Positions 14,253 through 20,446 of a DNA stretch of 20,446 bases are shown here, one piece after another. Below the pieces are notes generated by a model, which was not told where the DNA came from, did no database searches, and was given only the letters and a program-made list of their open reading frames with translations. This stretch comes from Thermodesulfobacteriales bacterium (GTDB lineage: Bacteria; Desulfobacterota_D; UBA1144; Nemesobacterales; UBA2774), in contig SPCL01000018.1 of assembly GCA_004525335.1 (NCBI GenBank), forward strand, positions 1 through 20,446, in the 5' to 3' direction. The stretch's first letter is position 1. Every line of letters starts with the position of its first letter. The position numbers and the translations under genes were made by a program.

Positions 14253-15686
14253 TTAATAGTCCAGATTTATAACCATAAGTTTTAATTCAGTCATATCTTC
14301 AATAGCATATTTGATACCTTCTCGACCAACTCCCGAATCTTTAACTCCGCCGTAAGGCATGTTTTCTACCCGGAAACTAGGAAAGTCATTTATAATGACC
14401 CCGCCCGTCTGAATAGTATTGTAAGCCTTAAATGCTTTTCTCATATCTTTTGTAAACACCGCAGCTTGGAGGCCATATCGACTGTTGTTAACACTCTGCA
14501 GTGCCTTGTCGAACTCTTTATAAGGCTCTACTATAACTACAGGGCCGAAGACTTCGTTACACGATACATTCATATCATCTGAAACATTTGTAAGTACCGT
14601 CGGCTCTATTAATTTGCCCTCTGCTTTACCCCCGGTTAAAAGCTGAGCCCCATTTTCAAGTGCTTCCTCTATCCCGCTCATTATTCTCTGCGCAGAATGA
14701 TTATCTATAACAGGACCAACATCTGTATCCTCAAGCATAGGATCGCCAAGTTTTAATTTCTTTGTTTCTTCTACAAATTTATCCAAGAATTTATCAAAAA
14801 TCTTTTCATGAACATACATTCTCTGAACTGATATACAGCTTTGTCCCGCTTGATAAAAAGCTCCCCAGGCATTTCTACTCGCTGCAAAGTCTAAATCAGG
14901 CGGGTCTTCGTCTATGATTGTTGCAGCATTCCCGCCTAGCTCAAGCGTTACTTTCTTCTTCGTATGCTTACTTAATAATTCCCAGCCTACTAAATCGCTT
15001 CCGGTAAAGGAGATCTTCTTAATCCGTTCGTCTTGTAGTACAGGTTCAATTTGTCCGCCGGGTAGGGGGATAATATTTAGAAGGCCCTCCGGGAGCCCAG
15101 CCTCGATAGCTACTTCTCCCAGCATCAATGCGGATAGAGGGGTTTGTGAAGCAGGTTTTAGTATCAGAGCATTGCCTGACGCAATTGCCGGCGCAACTTT
15201 ATGAGCTACAAGGTTGAGTGGAAAGTTAAAAGGGGATATTCCCATTACTACACCCAGTGGGAAACGCCTGGATATACCAAACCTTTTGTCAGCCCCGGGA
15301 ACAAGATCAAGGGGGAGTAATTCTCCACCTGAGAATCTGTTAGCCTCTTCAGCAGCTATGGAGAAAGTCGCCATAGCTCTTTGAACTTCAACCCTTGCGG
15401 TCTTAAGAGGCTTGCCGCCTTCCAGCACTAATATTCTTGCAAACTCTTCTTTTCTTTTATTAATTCCTTCTACTATTTTTCGAAGTGTGTCGCTTCTTAA
15501 GTAACTTGGGCTTTCTTTAAATTTTTCATATGCACTTTGTGCGTGATATATGGATTTTTTGGCTTCATCAATATCAGGGATATTAATGACACCTACAACT
15601 TCGTCATTATAAGGGTTTTTAATCTCCCTTTTATTCTCACTTTTAAGCCATTTCCCATTTATTAAATAACCGTATTCTTTTGGCAT
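14253..15686 (-). CDS. NAD(P)-dependent aldehyde dehydrogenase, possibly lactaldehyde dehydrogenase (CofA-like)
   Basis: 477-residue member of the aldehyde dehydrogenase superfamily oxidising an aldehyde to the acid with NAD(P)+ in the cytoplasm. Catalytic set is complete: Asn154 in SPFNFPLNL, Lys177 in ILKPAS, SFTGS (226-230) for the Rossmann fold, Glu249 in LELGGN, nucleophile Cys284 in GQSCISVQR, and Glu378 in CNEVFGPV. The C-terminal NMPYGGVKDSGVGREGIKYA (442-461) and the SPFNFPLNLVAHKVAPAIA segment recall methanogen lactaldehyde dehydrogenase (CofA), which provides lactate for F420, and related glyceraldehyde-phosphate or phosphonoacetaldehyde dehydrogenases. AGGTG just before the ATG supports the start. 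It is last in the leftward block, 21 bp after mqnD, and faces cofC tail to tail at 2 bp. Family is firm; substrate is a guess from resemblance and location. Confidence 0.85.
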   Translation of the reverse strand: MPKEYGYLINGKWLKSENKREIKNPYNDEVVGVINIPDIDEAKKSIYHAQSAYEKFKESPSYLRSDTLRKIVEGINKRKEEFARILVLEGGKPLKTARVEVQRAMATFSIAAEEANRFSGGELLPLDLVPGADKRFGISRRFPLGVVMGISPFNFPLNLVAHKVAPAIASGNALILKPASQTPLSALMLGEVAIEAGLPEGLLNIIPLPGGQIEPVLQDERIKKISFTGSDLVGWELLSKHTKKKVTLELGGNAATIIDEDPPDLDFAASRNAWGAFYQAGQSCISVQRMYVHEKIFDKFLDKFVEETKKLKLGDPMLEDTDVGPVIDNHSAQRIMSGIEEALENGAQLLTGGKAEGKLIEPTVLTNVSDDMNVSCNEVFGPVVIVEPYKEFDKALQSVNNSRYGLQAAVFTKDMRKAFKAYNTIQTGGVIINDFPSFRVENMPYGGVKDSGVGREGIKYAIEDMTELKLMVINLDY

Positions 15687-15707
15687 AACACCTATTCTTA
15701 AAAAAAG

Positions 15708-16544
15708 CTATCCTTCTAATATGTCCAGTCTGGGTTGTTCGGTAATAATTCCTTTCTCAAATGCCTTTTTGAACATATACTCAAGTGCTGCTTTGCCTTC
15801 TTCACCTAATTCTACCGTATAATCATTTACGTACATGAGCACAAATTTCTCACCAACATCTTTTTTCATGCCTCTTCCCCACTCCATAGCATAATCAAGC
15901 CCCTCGTCTTTATGGCTGAGCGAATATTCTATGCTTTCCTTATGCACTCTGTGGCATTCTTTCTGAAGCTCTTCACCAATATCTCTTCTTACAACATTTA
16001 ATCCCAGTGGTAGAGGCAGTGAAGTCTCTTGTGCCCAAAGCTCTCCAATATCAAAAAACAACTCAAGCCCTGCATCTTTATATGTTAGCTGACCCTCGTG
16101 AATTAAGAGACCTGTTTCTATCTCTCCATTTTGTACAGCAGGCATTATCTCATCAAAGGCCATTTCAACCGGTATAAAGCCGTCTGCATAAATACATAGC
16201 TGCAAATATGCAGATGTGAGCATTCCAGGAACACCAATTCTTTTTCCTTCTAAACTTTGAATCGGCTCTTTAGAAACTACAATCGGCCCATAGCCCTCTC
16301 CCATACTGGCACCGCAGGACATGATCCTATAATCGTCCTGTACCTTCAAATACCCGTGGGCAGAAATAGCAGTTACCTCAAGCTCCTTATTGAGCGCGCG
16401 TTTATTTAGTGATTGAATATCTTCCACTACCTGTATGAATTCAATTTTATCTGATTTAACTATATCCTTAGCTATTGCATAGAACATGAAAGCGTCGTCA
16501 GCATCGGGGCTATGCCCAAGTTTCATTTGAATTTTTTCTGCCAT
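15708..16544 (-). CDS. mqnD: 1,4-dihydroxy-6-naphthoate synthase (MqnD)
   Basis: 278-residue cytoplasmic enzyme with a periplasmic-binding-protein-like fold, converting cyclic dehypoxanthine futalosine to 1,4-dihydroxy-6-naphthoate in futalosine-route menaquinone synthesis. Signature features: GHSPDADDAFMFYAIA near the start (the variant of SPCPNDTFIFYAL seen in Thermus MqnD), EDIQSLNKRAL (41-51), ISAHGYLKV (60-68), GEGYGPIVV (82-90), and GLLIHEGQLTY with His149, corresponding to the catalytic His of Thermus MqnD; then LPLPLGLNVVRRDIG (195-210 region). AAGGAGA about 8 nt before the ATG fixes the start. It follows mqnA by 19 bp if mqnA's stop is taken, strongly suggesting one transcript. The length is normal and no key block is missing. 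Generic substrate-binding proteins share the fold but lack these blocks and would carry a signal peptide, absent here. Confidence 0.9.
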   Translation of the reverse strand: MAEKIQMKLGHSPDADDAFMFYAIAKDIVKSDKIEFIQVVEDIQSLNKRALNKELEVTAISAHGYLKVQDDYRIMSCGASMGEGYGPIVVSKEPIQSLEGKRIGVPGMLTSAYLQLCIYADGFIPVEMAFDEIMPAVQNGEIETGLLIHEGQLTYKDAGLELFFDIGELWAQETSLPLPLGLNVVRRDIGEELQKECHRVHKESIEYSLSHKDEGLDYAMEWGRGMKKDVGEKFVLMYVNDYTVELGEEGKAALEYMFKKAFEKGIITEQPRLDILEG

Positions 16545-16563
16545 TTTAATTTCTCCTTGTTTG

Positions 16564-17364
16564 CTACTCTGAGTAAATATCTAATTTTGAAATCTGCTCC
16601 GCTTGGCCTAATTTTGAGAGTAGTTCGCTGTATTTGATAATCCCCTTGATCTCTTCATCACCTAGTTCATATTTGATTCTATCACTTAGGTATTTAAGGC
16701 ATATCTCGTAATCTATGCCCAGTTTGTTTGATTCTATCTCTGAAATTTGATCTACAATACTCAGGCCATATTTCTTTGATTCTATAAGAGCGTTCAGATT
16801 GTCTCCTAGTATAACATTCTTGTTCACAGCGAACACCGCATAGACAAAAGGCAGCCCGGTTTCATTAGTCCAGATTTCACCTAAATCATAAACTTTATAT
16901 GGATTTTCAGCCGAGTAACATTGCCTCAATCCAGAATCTCCAATTAGCATAGCGCCGTCTACTCCATCGAGCATATCCGCTTTATCAATATCTTTGGCAA
17001 TGTAAGAGGGTTTAATCCCATAAAATATCTCAAGTACTATTCTAAGAAGTGCTGTCGAGCTTTGAGAGCGCTTGTCGACTGCAATTGTTTTGAGTTCTTT
17101 TAAATCCGACTTTGCTAAAACAATAACACTATCGACTTTTCCAATTGATGAAATAGATATTTCAGGCACTACTCGGTAGTCCTTTCTCTTAAGGAGCTCA
17201 GCAACTGGAATGAGACCAACATCTATATCTTTATTATAAAGCTTTTGAGATAGTTCTGACGGAGAAGTTTGAATAAGCTCGAACTCATGGTTTACGAGAT
17301 CATTCTCAATCGCATATGTTAAAGGTTTTGCGTTTAAAAAAGAAACTGAGCCCAGATTAATCAA
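16564..17364 (-). CDS. mqnA: Chorismate dehydratase (MqnA)
   Basis: 266 residues from the chosen start. MqnA dehydrates chorismate to 3-enolpyruvyl-benzoate, the first committed step of the futalosine menaquinone pathway. Recognisable by LGSVSFLNAKPLTYAI at the N-terminus (family pattern xIGxVxYLNxxPL), QTSPSELSQKL, the IDVGLIPVAELL block, YRVVPEISISSIGKVDSVIVLAKS, and LGEIWTNETGLPFVYAVFAVN. Start choice: the open frame reaches a TTG at 17391, but no ribosome site suits it well, whereas GGGTGA at 17370-17375 lies 5 nt before a TTG at 17364, which puts the first conserved block directly at the N-terminus. Both candidates are TTG. Separated from upstream dgt by about 100 bp that include a plausible promoter; mqnD follows immediately. 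Confidence 0.88.
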   Translation of the reverse strand: MINLGSVSFLNAKPLTYAIENDLVNHEFELIQTSPSELSQKLYNKDIDVGLIPVAELLKRKDYRVVPEISISSIGKVDSVIVLAKSDLKELKTIAVDKRSQSSTALLRIVLEIFYGIKPSYIAKDIDKADMLDGVDGAMLIGDSGLRQCYSAENPYKVYDLGEIWTNETGLPFVYAVFAVNKNVILGDNLNALIESKKYGLSIVDQISEIESNKLGIDYEICLKYLSDRIKYELGDEEIKGIIKYSELLSKLGQAEQISKLDIYSE

Positions 17365-17369
17365 TCTTT

Positions 17370-17375
17370 TCACCC
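17370..17375 (-). promoter_or_regulatory. Ribosome binding site deciding the mqnA start
   Basis: Minus strand GGGTGA matches the GGTGA part of the extended anti-Shine-Dalgarno complement and is 5 nt before TTG 17364. It favours that start over TTG 17391, nine codons upstream. Confidence 0.45.
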
Positions 17376-17413
17376 GACGGTTATAAACCAATCAACTTCG
17401 TAATCAGCTTATG

Positions 17414-17442
17414 CCTATAAATTTGGAATAGGATATTTTCAA
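17414..17442 (-). promoter_or_regulatory. Probable promoter for mqnA-mqnD-aldehyde dehydrogenase
   Basis: Minus strand TTGAAA (17437-17442, five of six) and TATAGG (17414-17419, four of six) at the optimal 17-bp spacing, within the only sizeable gap of the leftward block. Expected start near 17407, leader about 43 nt to TTG 17364. It would let the quinone genes be expressed apart from his genes and dgt. Confidence 0.4.
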
Positions 17443-17472
17443 AACGTTATAGGTTACCTGAAATTCATATTC

Positions 17473-18522
17473 TTAAAATGCGCTTATATCACCATGCCAT
17501 CTCTTGGGTAAGAATATCTTCTCATAAAGTGTAATGGCGTATGAATCTGTCATTGATGCAATAAAATCACATACCGCTCGTTCAGGAGTTTCACCTTCTC
17601 TAGGCTCTCTTGGATATATAATCTTAAATTCATCCTGGTTTTCACAAAAATACTCATAAAGCTCTTTTATTACTTTTTTGGCCTTATCAAAGTTGTTCTT
17701 AATTTTTTCGTTCATATAAACAGTATTAAACAGGTAGCTTCTCAGCTCAAGCATGGCTTGTTCAACTTCGGGGCTTGCAATAGCCCTTTCTTCGCCCAAA
17801 TTTTTTGTCTCAAAGATTATATCTCTAACCATTTTGTTTATTCGCTCAGAATTAGTTCTTCCCAGCACATTGGTGCATTCCTTTGGGACGTCCTCAATTG
17901 TAATAATTCCGGAGCGGATTGCATCGTCCAGATCATGGTTGGCATAGGCAACTAAATCTGAGATTCTAACAACTTGACCCTCCATTGTTTCAGGTCTGTA
18001 TTGCGGATTATCTATCGCCCCCATGCCTTTTGAGTGTTTGGAGATTCCGTCCCTTACTTCATAAGTAAGGTTCAAGCCTTCACCGCCTTTCTCCAGAATG
18101 TCTACCACCCGTAAGCTGTGGATTACATGCTTAAATCCCCCGGGGAATATCTCATTTAGCATAGCTTCGCCGGCATGCCCGAAAGGGGTATGCCCAAGGT
18201 CATGCCCGAGTGCGATGGCCTCAGTCAGATCTTCATTTAGCATGAGAGCTTTTGAAATTGTTCTCGCAATCTGTGCTACTTCAATTACGTGAGTGAGCCT
18301 TGTTCTGTAGTGATCATTAGTTGGTGCTAGAAACACTTGTGTTTTGTGTTTCATTCTTCTAAAAGATTTTGAATGTATTACTCTGTCCCTGTCTCTTTGA
18401 AAATCAGTTCGAATATCACATTTTTCTTCAGGTCTCATTCTTCCCTTTGTTTCTGCGCTAAGTGTAGCGAGAGGGGACAATGTGTCCTTTTCTATTTCTT
18501 CAAGCTGTTCTCTGATGTTCAA
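17473..18522 (-). CDS. dgt: dGTPase-like deoxynucleoside triphosphate triphosphohydrolase (HD domain)
   Basis: 349-residue HD-superfamily metalloenzyme that hydrolyses dNTPs to deoxynucleoside and triphosphate, shaping the dNTP pool. N-terminal signature RTDFQRDRDRVIHSKSFRRM (38-57, substrate-binding arginines), KTQVFLAP, and the HD metal site: His78 in RTRLTHVIEVAQIART, His107-Asp108 in GHDLGHTPFGHAGE, and Asp189 in ISDLVAYANHDLDDA. The length is that of the short bacterial dGTPase-like type 2 proteins (about 340-380), not E. coli Dgt (505). Start: the frame begins with TTG at 18528, but GGAG at 18530-18533 is only 1 nt from it and 7 nt from TTG 18522, so I chose 18522. It sits 27 bp after hisF in the same direction, with no evident functional link. 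The strict nucleotide preference cannot be read from sequence. Confidence 0.88.
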   Translation of the reverse strand: MNIREQLEEIEKDTLSPLATLSAETKGRMRPEEKCDIRTDFQRDRDRVIHSKSFRRMKHKTQVFLAPTNDHYRTRLTHVIEVAQIARTISKALMLNEDLTEAIALGHDLGHTPFGHAGEAMLNEIFPGGFKHVIHSLRVVDILEKGGEGLNLTYEVRDGISKHSKGMGAIDNPQYRPETMEGQVVRISDLVAYANHDLDDAIRSGIITIEDVPKECTNVLGRTNSERINKMVRDIIFETKNLGEERAIASPEVEQAMLELRSYLFNTVYMNEKIKNNFDKAKKVIKELYEYFCENQDEFKIIYPREPREGETPERAVCDFIASMTDSYAITLYEKIFLPKRWHGDISAF

Positions 18523-18529
18523 GATCAAG

Positions 18530-18533
18530 CTCC
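18530..18533 (-). promoter_or_regulatory. Ribosome binding site deciding the dgt start
   Basis: Minus strand GGAG lies 7 nt before TTG 18522 and 1 nt before TTG 18528, so only the former is properly spaced. Confidence 0.45.
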
Positions 18534-18549
18534 GTTTTAATATTTAGAT

Positions 18550-19308
18550 TTAAAGTCTGACCGATATGCCGTTAGCACTCATAAACTCTTTGGCTTCTTT
18601 AATGGTATATTCGCCGTAATGGAAAATAGAGGCGACTAATACTGCGTCTGCCTCTCCGAGTTTTACCCCCTCTGAAAGGTGCTCCAAGGTGCCAGCTCCG
18701 CCTGATGCGATTATAGGTATTTTTAAGTTGCGTGAGATAGTTCTTGTTAGAGGCAAATCATAGCCAGATTTTGTTCCGTCCTTATCCATACTAGTAAGAA
18801 GGATTTCCCCAGCTCCGTAATCCTCCATTTTTTGAGCCCACTGTACAGCGTCAATCCCGGTTCCATTCCTTCCGCCGTGAGTAAATACTTCCCATTTGCC
18901 CTCACCCGTGCTCCTGGCATCAATTGCGACCACTATACACTGGCTTCCAAACTTCTGAGCTGCCTCTCTTACGAAATCAGGGTTTTTAACGGCCGCCGTG
19001 TTTATTGAAACCTTATCAGCCCCGGCCAGTAGCATCTGTCTTACATCATCGAGCGTTCTAACACCTCCGCCTACAGTTAGAGGAACAAACACCTGCCCCG
19101 CTGTGCGCTCCACTACATCAATCATAGTTTTTCTTTCTTCGTTGGACGCTGTAATATCAAGAAAACAGATTTCATCAGCGCCCTGATCGCTATAGTTCTT
19201 TGCGATTTCTACGGGGTCCCCGGCGTCTCTTAGGTTGACGAAGTTAACTCCTTTTACAACCCTCCCGTCTTTCACATCCAAACACGGAATTATTCTTTTA
19301 GATAACAT
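18550..19308 (-). CDS. hisF: Imidazole glycerol phosphate synthase cyclase subunit (HisF)
   Basis: 252-residue (beta/alpha)8 barrel that, with the glutaminase HisH, turns PRFAR and ammonia into imidazole glycerol phosphate and AICAR. Catalytic aspartates Asp11 (IIPCLDVKDGRVVKG) and Asp130 (IVVAIDARS) are present, as are the phosphate-binding segments TVGGGVR (78-84), SINTAAVKNP (101-110), HGGRNGTGIDAVQWA (144-158), TSMDKDGTKSGYD (172-184) and ASGGAG (near 202-208). Normal length. The hisA stop and hisF start share one base (TAATG), indicating translational coupling. hisI/hisE do not follow; dgt does. No HisH is in the window. Confidence 0.97.
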   Translation of the reverse strand: MLSKRIIPCLDVKDGRVVKGVNFVNLRDAGDPVEIAKNYSDQGADEICFLDITASNEERKTMIDVVERTAGQVFVPLTVGGGVRTLDDVRQMLLAGADKVSINTAAVKNPDFVREAAQKFGSQCIVVAIDARSTGEGKWEVFTHGGRNGTGIDAVQWAQKMEDYGAGEILLTSMDKDGTKSGYDLPLTRTISRNLKIPIIASGGAGTLEHLSEGVKLGEADAVLVASIFHYGEYTIKEAKEFMSANGISVRL

Positions 19309-20030
19309 TATGAATACCTTTGTATTGCTTCTTTAAGATTGATACTGCCTGTATAAATTGACTTGCCGAGGATAGCGCCGTATAAGCCCAGATGCTCAAT
19401 TGAAGCCAGTTTTTCCAGGTCTTCCATAGTGGCAATTCCACCCGAAGCGATTACCGGAATAGGAGACTCTTCTATAAATTGACGAGCTCCGTCAATATTA
19501 ATTCCTTCCATCGTTCCGTCCCTATCTATATTGGTATTAAGCACAACTGAAACGCCAACCTCATGTAGATTCCGCATTACTTCTTGAGTAGTTTGATCTA
19601 TGACTTCAGTCCAGCCTTTTACTGCAATTTTCCCGTTTTTTGTATCGATCCCAACTGCGATCTCTTGGGGGAATTCGCTGCACGCATTTCTTAGAAAATC
19701 TTGATCGCTAAATGCTGTGGTTCCCAATATTATTCTTTTAAAACCCATTTTTACATATTCCCTGACAGTATCTATATTTCTTATACCCCCACCCACCTGT
19801 ACAGGGCAGTTTACACTATCTACTATAGATTTTATGACGTTATAATTCTTGGGTTTTCCTGAAAATGCGCCGTCCAAATCCACTATGTGTATCCATTTAG
19901 CCCCTGCATCTTCCCACTCTTTTGCAACTTCAGAAGGGTGGTCAGAGAAGACCGTCACTTTCTCCTCTTCTCCTTTGAATAGCCTTACGCACTTTCCGTC
20001 CTTAATATCTATAGCTGGGATAATTATCAT
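19308..20030 (-). CDS. hisA: Phosphoribosylformimino-5-aminoimidazole carboxamide ribotide isomerase (HisA)
   Basis: 240-residue (beta/alpha)8 barrel isomerising ProFAR to PRFAR, the step before HisF. Catalytic Asp8 (IIPAIDIKDGKCVRL) and Asp129 (AVGIDTKNGKIAVKGW) are present, with the phosphate-binding VQVGGGIR (77-84), the Thr166/Asp171 segment NTNIDRDGTMEG, and IASGGI near the C-terminus. The motif usually written TDIxRDG reads TNIDRDG here; the functional Thr and later Asp are kept, so activity is expected. Distinguished from HisF by AIDIK instead of CLDVK and by the AVKGW element. The ATG overlaps the stop of the upstream gene by four bases (ATGA). Confidence 0.96.
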   Translation of the reverse strand: MIIIPAIDIKDGKCVRLFKGEEEKVTVFSDHPSEVAKEWEDAGAKWIHIVDLDGAFSGKPKNYNVIKSIVDSVNCPVQVGGGIRNIDTVREYVKMGFKRIILGTTAFSDQDFLRNACSEFPQEIAVGIDTKNGKIAVKGWTEVIDQTTQEVMRNLHEVGVSVVLNTNIDRDGTMEGINIDGARQFIEESPIPVIASGGIATMEDLEKLASIEHLGLYGAILGKSIYTGSINLKEAIQRYS

Positions 20031-20446
20031 CTATTCTCCAATAAGAATGTGCTGAATCTATGGGCTATTTTTCTAGCACCTTCTTTTGCCATCTCATCAG
20101 CCGTTATCCATTTTCCTTTTCTTTTTACGAACTTCTTAATTTCAAATAAATTGTCGAACAAAGGTTTTTGGGTTTCTGTAAAAGAAGTTCCCCATAATAC
20201 ACTACCGTCTTTTGTGCTTAACAGATCTACACTAAACGACACTGTAGAGGGTGAATCTGTTGCCCATTGTGACCCGCCTCTGTCAGAGTATTGTGATATG
20301 GTCCCAACCATTACCGTATCTGCGTCCAATACCCTGCCTACATCAATGGCTATATCTCTGTAATAAATTTTAGGTTTCCCCGATCTCAATTTGTTGTACT
20401 CTGTATCTGATTTTTGAATCGGTATTATTTCTACGTCAGGCATGCC
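20027..20446 (-). CDS. Conserved hypothetical, probably the C-terminal part of an envelope lipoprotein; 5' end outside window
   Basis: 139 residues visible; the frame stays open to the window edge. The ATG at 20443 may be internal, because related proteins carry an N-terminal export signal that is missing here. The visible part reads as a small alpha/beta domain: VEIIPIQ, then VLDADTVMVGTISQYSDRGGS, TVSFSVDLLSTKDGSVLWGTSFTETQKPL (split here by its clear strand pattern, about residues 67-95), and a helix-rich tail GKWITADEMAKEGARKIAHRF. The 'ADTVMVGTI' plus 'DGSVLWG' arrangement is like CsgG/LpoB/GNA1162-type periplasmic lipoproteins that sense or assemble envelope components, which is a resemblance from memory only. 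Its stop overlaps hisA by four bases, so it is cotranscribed with the his genes although no role in histidine synthesis is apparent. Confidence 0.6.
   Translation of the reverse strand, partial: GMPDVEIIPIQKSDTEYNKLRSGKPKIYYRDIAIDVGRVLDADTVMVGTISQYSDRGGSQWATDSPSTVSFSVDLLSTKDGSVLWGTSFTETQKPLFDNLFEIKKFVKRKGKWITADEMAKEGARKIAHRFSTFLLENR

Noticed and set aside
15708..17364. Solute-binding proteins of an ABC transporter
   Set aside because: MqnA and MqnD share that fold, but there is no signal peptide or lipobox, no permease or ATPase gene nearby, and pathway-specific motifs are present in both.
20049..20363. Plus-strand open frame of 104 codons opposite the lipoprotein-like gene
   Set aside because: Composition is Ser/Pro/Phe-rich as expected of an antisense shadow; the minus-strand frame has coherent domain-like segments and couples to hisA.

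Overview
The window looks like a chromosomal segment of an uncultured diderm (Gram-negative) bacterium of fairly low GC. A TamB-type envelope protein, a lipoprotein-type RlpA and a second secreted RlpA imply an outer membrane and peptidoglycan. NuoG (complex I) and two enzymes of the futalosine menaquinone route (MqnA, MqnD) imply a menaquinone-linked respiratory chain. A CofC-type guanylyltransferase suggests coenzyme F420. I cannot fix the phylum from sequence alone; the mix (futalosine route, F420 gene, fused FAD/Fe-S hydroxyacid dehydrogenase, AlaC) would fit a deltaproteobacterial-grade or candidate-phylum lineage. No tRNA, rRNA, insertion sequence, prophage or CRISPR array was seen.

Layout. 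1-689 (-): 5' part of nuoG, running off the window. 690-945: divergent intergenic region. 946-4860 (+): tamB. 4908-6092 (-): alaC, convergent with tamB. A compact divergent promoter region follows. 6191-10571 (+) is a five-gene co-directional run: two tandem rlpA paralogues, a DapF-fold protein lacking both catalytic cysteines, a zinc amidohydrolase/deaminase that may be the aminofutalosine deaminase, and a fusion of a gamma-glutamylcyclotransferase-like domain to an N-formylglutamate-amidohydrolase-like domain. 10551-13418 (-) is a 955-residue FAD/Fe-S hydroxyacid dehydrogenase whose 3' end overlaps the previous gene tail to tail. 13591-14250 (+) is cofC, divergent from it. 14253-20446 (-) is a long co-directional block, transcribed leftward as conserved lipoprotein-like gene, hisA, hisF, dgt, mqnA, mqnD, aldehyde dehydrogenase, with mostly very short gaps or overlaps.

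How the genes fit together. HisA and HisF are consecutive enzymes of histidine synthesis. MqnA makes 3-enolpyruvyl-benzoate from chorismate, MqnD releases 1,4-dihydroxy-6-naphthoate, and the amidohydrolase could supply the deamination step between them; the menaquinone would accept electrons from complex I and perhaps from the FAD/Fe-S dehydrogenase. CofC lies 2 bp, tail to tail, from an aldehyde dehydrogenase resembling lactaldehyde dehydrogenase, and beside a 2-hydroxyacid dehydrogenase, so lactate-type chemistry clusters there. The points most worth a second look are the Ser/Ser DapF homologue, the two-domain glutamyl-amide protein and the possible CofA/CofC neighbourhood. No wholly new defence or mobile system was found. 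No gene-free stretch exceeds 300 bases.
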